Below, piece by piece: positions 50,455 through 52,070 of a stretch of 52,070 bases of DNA. Source of the DNA: an uncultured Verrucomicrobia subdivision 3 bacterium (lineage in GTDB: Bacteria; Verrucomicrobiota; Verrucomicrobiia; Limisphaerales; UBA11358); NCBI GenBank assembly GCA_903850425.1, contig CAINLR010000076.1, positions 1 through 52,070 on the forward strand. Direction: 5' to 3'. Within the stretch, counting starts at the first letter, position 1. Every line of letters starts with the position of its first letter. The position numbers were made by a program, and so were the translations under genes. The notes beneath the pieces are model-generated. The model worked only from the letters and a program-made list of their open reading frames with translations. It was not told where the DNA came from and made no database searches.

Positions 50455-50483
50455 TTGACAACATCATTGTATTTGCCTATCAG
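50455..50483 (+). promoter_or_regulatory. Sigma-70 promoter of the arsR-like gene
   Basis: TTGACA (50455-50460) and TATCAG (50478-50483) are separated by 17 bp. Downstream, an imperfect dyad GCAAG-CTGAA-CTTGC (50488-50502) could be the ArsR operator and would block early transcription. Confidence 0.6.
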
Positions 50484-50514
50484 TGCAGCAAGCTGAACTT
50501 GCAATCACACCGCC

Positions 50515-50817
50515 ATGCCGAAAAAAGCCGCAACCCAAGCCATGACCGAAAAAGAGCTCGAAAGTATCGCCACGCGCTTTCGTGCCATCGGGGAAGTGAG
50601 CCGTCTCAAGCTGGTTTTTGCCGCCGGCCAAGGCGAGAAGAATGTAACTGAACTGATTGCCGCCACGGGCTTGTCGCAGGCGAATGTCTCAAAACATCTT
50701 CGGATTTTGACCGAAGCCGGTTTGCTCGTGCGTCGGAAAAAGGGAATCTTCGTGTTGTATTCCACGCCCAATGCGGCCGTTTTTAAGCTGATCGCAATGG
50801 TGACCCTGCGCAAATAG
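50515..50817 (+). CDS. ArsR family transcriptional repressor without cysteines
   Basis: The 100-residue protein is an ArsR/SmtB-type winged helix: RFRAIGEVSRLKLVFAAGQG, the recognition region TGLSQANVSKHLRILTEAG, and a beta-hairpin RRKKGIFVLYS. It contains no cysteine and just one histidine, so the usual metal sites are absent. It also cannot be a BigR/SqrR-type persulfide sensor, which needs a Cys pair. The effector is unknown. It is divergent from the ECF sigma gene and could regulate it. Confidence 0.9.
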   Translation: MPKKAATQAMTEKELESIATRFRAIGEVSRLKLVFAAGQGEKNVTELIAATGLSQANVSKHLRILTEAGLLVRRKKGIFVLYSTPNAAVFKLIAMVTLRK

Positions 50818-51562
50818 TTCGCTCTGCTCAATAGATAATTCAGTTCGCGCTCCATTCCTGAATCCACTCTGCGCTCAACAGGACGAATCGCGCGGCAATT
50901 TCACGGTCTCCATTCACGAATGCCAATTCCCGCGCGCGGACGCCGGCGCTCATGCTGGCGGCGGCGGCTAACGCCACCGCAACGCCAGCACCGGCCAGCC
51001 TTCACAGGTTTACGAATGGTTTCTCACGGCTGGCCTTTCGCTGACAGCGCGCGCGATTCGGACGTCGCAGGTTGTCGGATATTTTCAGGTCTTCTTCACG
51101 CTTTCAGGTTGGCGGATGATTTAGCGCGCTGTCCGGCGACGAAACCTCGTCACTTCGTTCCTCGATTGGATAATGTTGGTCACACTTCCGGCAGCGTGAC
51201 CAAGGGCCGCGAGACTTCGTCCGGCCAGTTCCAGCATTACGACGCGAGGCGTTGCCTGTCGTCGAGGACGGGCATTAGATGATTGGCTCCCTACGGTCGG
51301 GGACAGTTTGCTCGCGTTGCTCGGATAAATAATTGGGTTGGTTTTTTTGTGAAGGGCGCTTCGTTTTCAAGTCCTTTTTCCACTGCTCAACCAAACCCCC
51401 TCAGTCCATCGGTCGCCTTGTCACGGCCTCACCCAAGACACCAGCCGCCTCTCGCGGCTCCTTCTGACGACCACGTCCACGGAGGAGGGCTGGGGGTTCG
51501 GCTTTTTCGCGAACAAGGCGACCGACGGATGAGGGGCGATCAGAGCGAGAAAAAAAAAGACC
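50818..51562. other. Long apparently non-coding region with inverted repeat
   Basis: No gene is supported in these 745 bp. Open frames at 50920-51282 and 51283-51657 lack ribosome sites and look like low-complexity translation. The right part holds a 13-bp perfect inverted repeat: TCGGTCGCCTTGT at 51409-51421 and ACAAGGCGACCGA at 51513-51525. Inside it is a smaller hairpin, AGCCGC-CTCTC-GCGGCT. A structured leader or an RNA gene is possible. Confidence 0.5.
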
Positions 51563-52070
51563 ATGAAAACTACCTCCCAAAAAAAAGCGAACAGGCTCCC
51601 TCAAGAATCGAAGCTATCACAGCTGGCCGCGCCAGCGCAGCCAACCCGCAAGCATGACGGCGAAGTCATCACTGCCCGCCAGCAGGAATCATGGGTTGTT
51701 TTCGAGGCAAGCATTTACACAAACGACATGTTGCGCGCCCGCATCGTCCATTATCTGGATCGCTTCGGACTCGGCTCTAGCTCCGTAATGGTAGACGAGG
51801 CCCTGGATTTTTTGGTGCACAAGGAACTCGGCCCCACCGCCCTTTTTTTCAACCAGACCGGCAGAGTCGGTTTCAACCGCCGCCAAGTGAAACACGCGGT
51901 TTTGGGCTTCATGTCCCGCAAAGAGCAGCAGCGCCACCTGACCGACCTCGTCATCGTGAACGATGACACCGATCTGGACGACCTCCCTAATGGCCCGTGC
52001 GGCACGCACCGCGCCAGCCATCTGGCCGACGCTTGCACCCTGTCACCTGACGAGCACGCCGCCCGTGCCG
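51563..52070 (+). CDS. Unrecognised protein, cut by the window edge
   Basis: An open frame starts at the ATG at 51563, after a purine-rich GAGCGAGAAAAAAAAAAGACC stretch, and stays open for 169 codons to the window end. The N-terminus is Lys-, Gln- and Ser-rich (MKTTSQKKANRLPQESK). The rest is a mixed alpha-type sequence, with YTNDMLRARIVHYLDRFGLG and VDEALDFLVHKELGP. I do not recognise a family. Its length and even composition suggest a real gene, but without the end this is uncertain. Confidence 0.5.
   Translation, partial: MKTTSQKKANRLPQESKLSQLAAPAQPTRKHDGEVITARQQESWVVFEASIYTNDMLRARIVHYLDRFGLGSSSVMVDEALDFLVHKELGPTALFFNQTGRVGFNRRQVKHAVLGFMSRKEQQRHLTDLVIVNDDTDLDDLPNGPCGTHRASHLADACTLSPDEHAARA

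Noticed and set aside
50515-50817. BigR/SqrR-type persulfide sensor
   Set aside because: The protein has no cysteine at all.
1-52070. tRNA, rRNA, CRISPR arrays, transposases and prophage genes
   Set aside because: Several GGTTCGA-like strings were checked, but no cloverleaf, array or mobile-element gene could be supported.

Overview
The window is about 52 kb of GC-rich bacterial chromosome. It most likely comes from a Verrucomicrobiota member (Pedosphaera/Limisphaera-like). This is an inference from several signs: verrucomicrobial-style secreted proteins with FFRVRQP-type ends, many intergenic palindromic repeats of kinds I associate with this phylum and Planctomycetes, an aerobic Gram-negative gene set (beta-barrel porin, RND pump, cytochrome bd) and secreted glycosidases. 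No rRNA or tRNA gene and no CRISPR array was seen.

Layout, left half (1-25.5 kb): a membrane protein; an ECF sigma factor with a putative anti-sigma partner; a large membrane protein; a beta-CASP metallo-hydrolase; an orphan GspF/PilC; a beta-barrel porin; a DUF433/DUF5615 toxin-antitoxin pair; metF; a secreted GH36 alpha-galactosidase; prfC (RF3); an ABC-F ATPase; a ferritin-like/ATP-grasp fusion protein; three-subunit proton-translocating transhydrogenase (pntAa-pntAb-pntB); a two-gene NfnAB-like flavoprotein operon; a LOG-family hydrolase; and tag. This half is dotted with palindromic repeats of several unrelated families. Three repeats lie in frame inside coding sequences.

Middle (25.5-27 kb): a GNAT/YoaP-like acetyltransferase and about 750 bp without a convincing gene.

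Right half (27-50.8 kb) is a redox, sulfur and metal-stress region, mostly on the minus strand. It holds an RND pump with its adaptor, two thioredoxins, a thioredoxin-rhodanese protein, a TM-anchored rhodanese, two DUF2892 proteins, a DUF6132 microprotein that is also found fused to thioredoxin, a C_GCAxxG_C_C redox protein, cydAB, a YeiH exporter divergent from a LysR gene, a DUF134/NifX-like operon, a CusRS-like two-component system, a zinc-finger anti-sigma factor, an ECF sigma factor and an ArsR repressor.

The main discovery candidate is a shared promoter-like element on the minus strand, TG(T/C)AACTTT followed after a strict spacing by GGCTC: exactly 15 nt between TG(T/C)AAC and GGCTC in all five copies. 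It lies upstream of five operons at about 32.17, 38.16, 43.64, 46.73 and 49.77 kb. It looks like the promoter of the adjacent ECF sigma factor (49804-50448). If so, it would tie the thioredoxin-RND operon, the double-hydrolase/glycosidase operon, the redox-protein/thioredoxin operon, the DUF2892-rhodanese operon and the anti-sigma/two-component operon into one regulon. The window ends in about 745 bp of apparently non-coding sequence with a long inverted repeat, followed by an unrecognised gene cut by the window edge.
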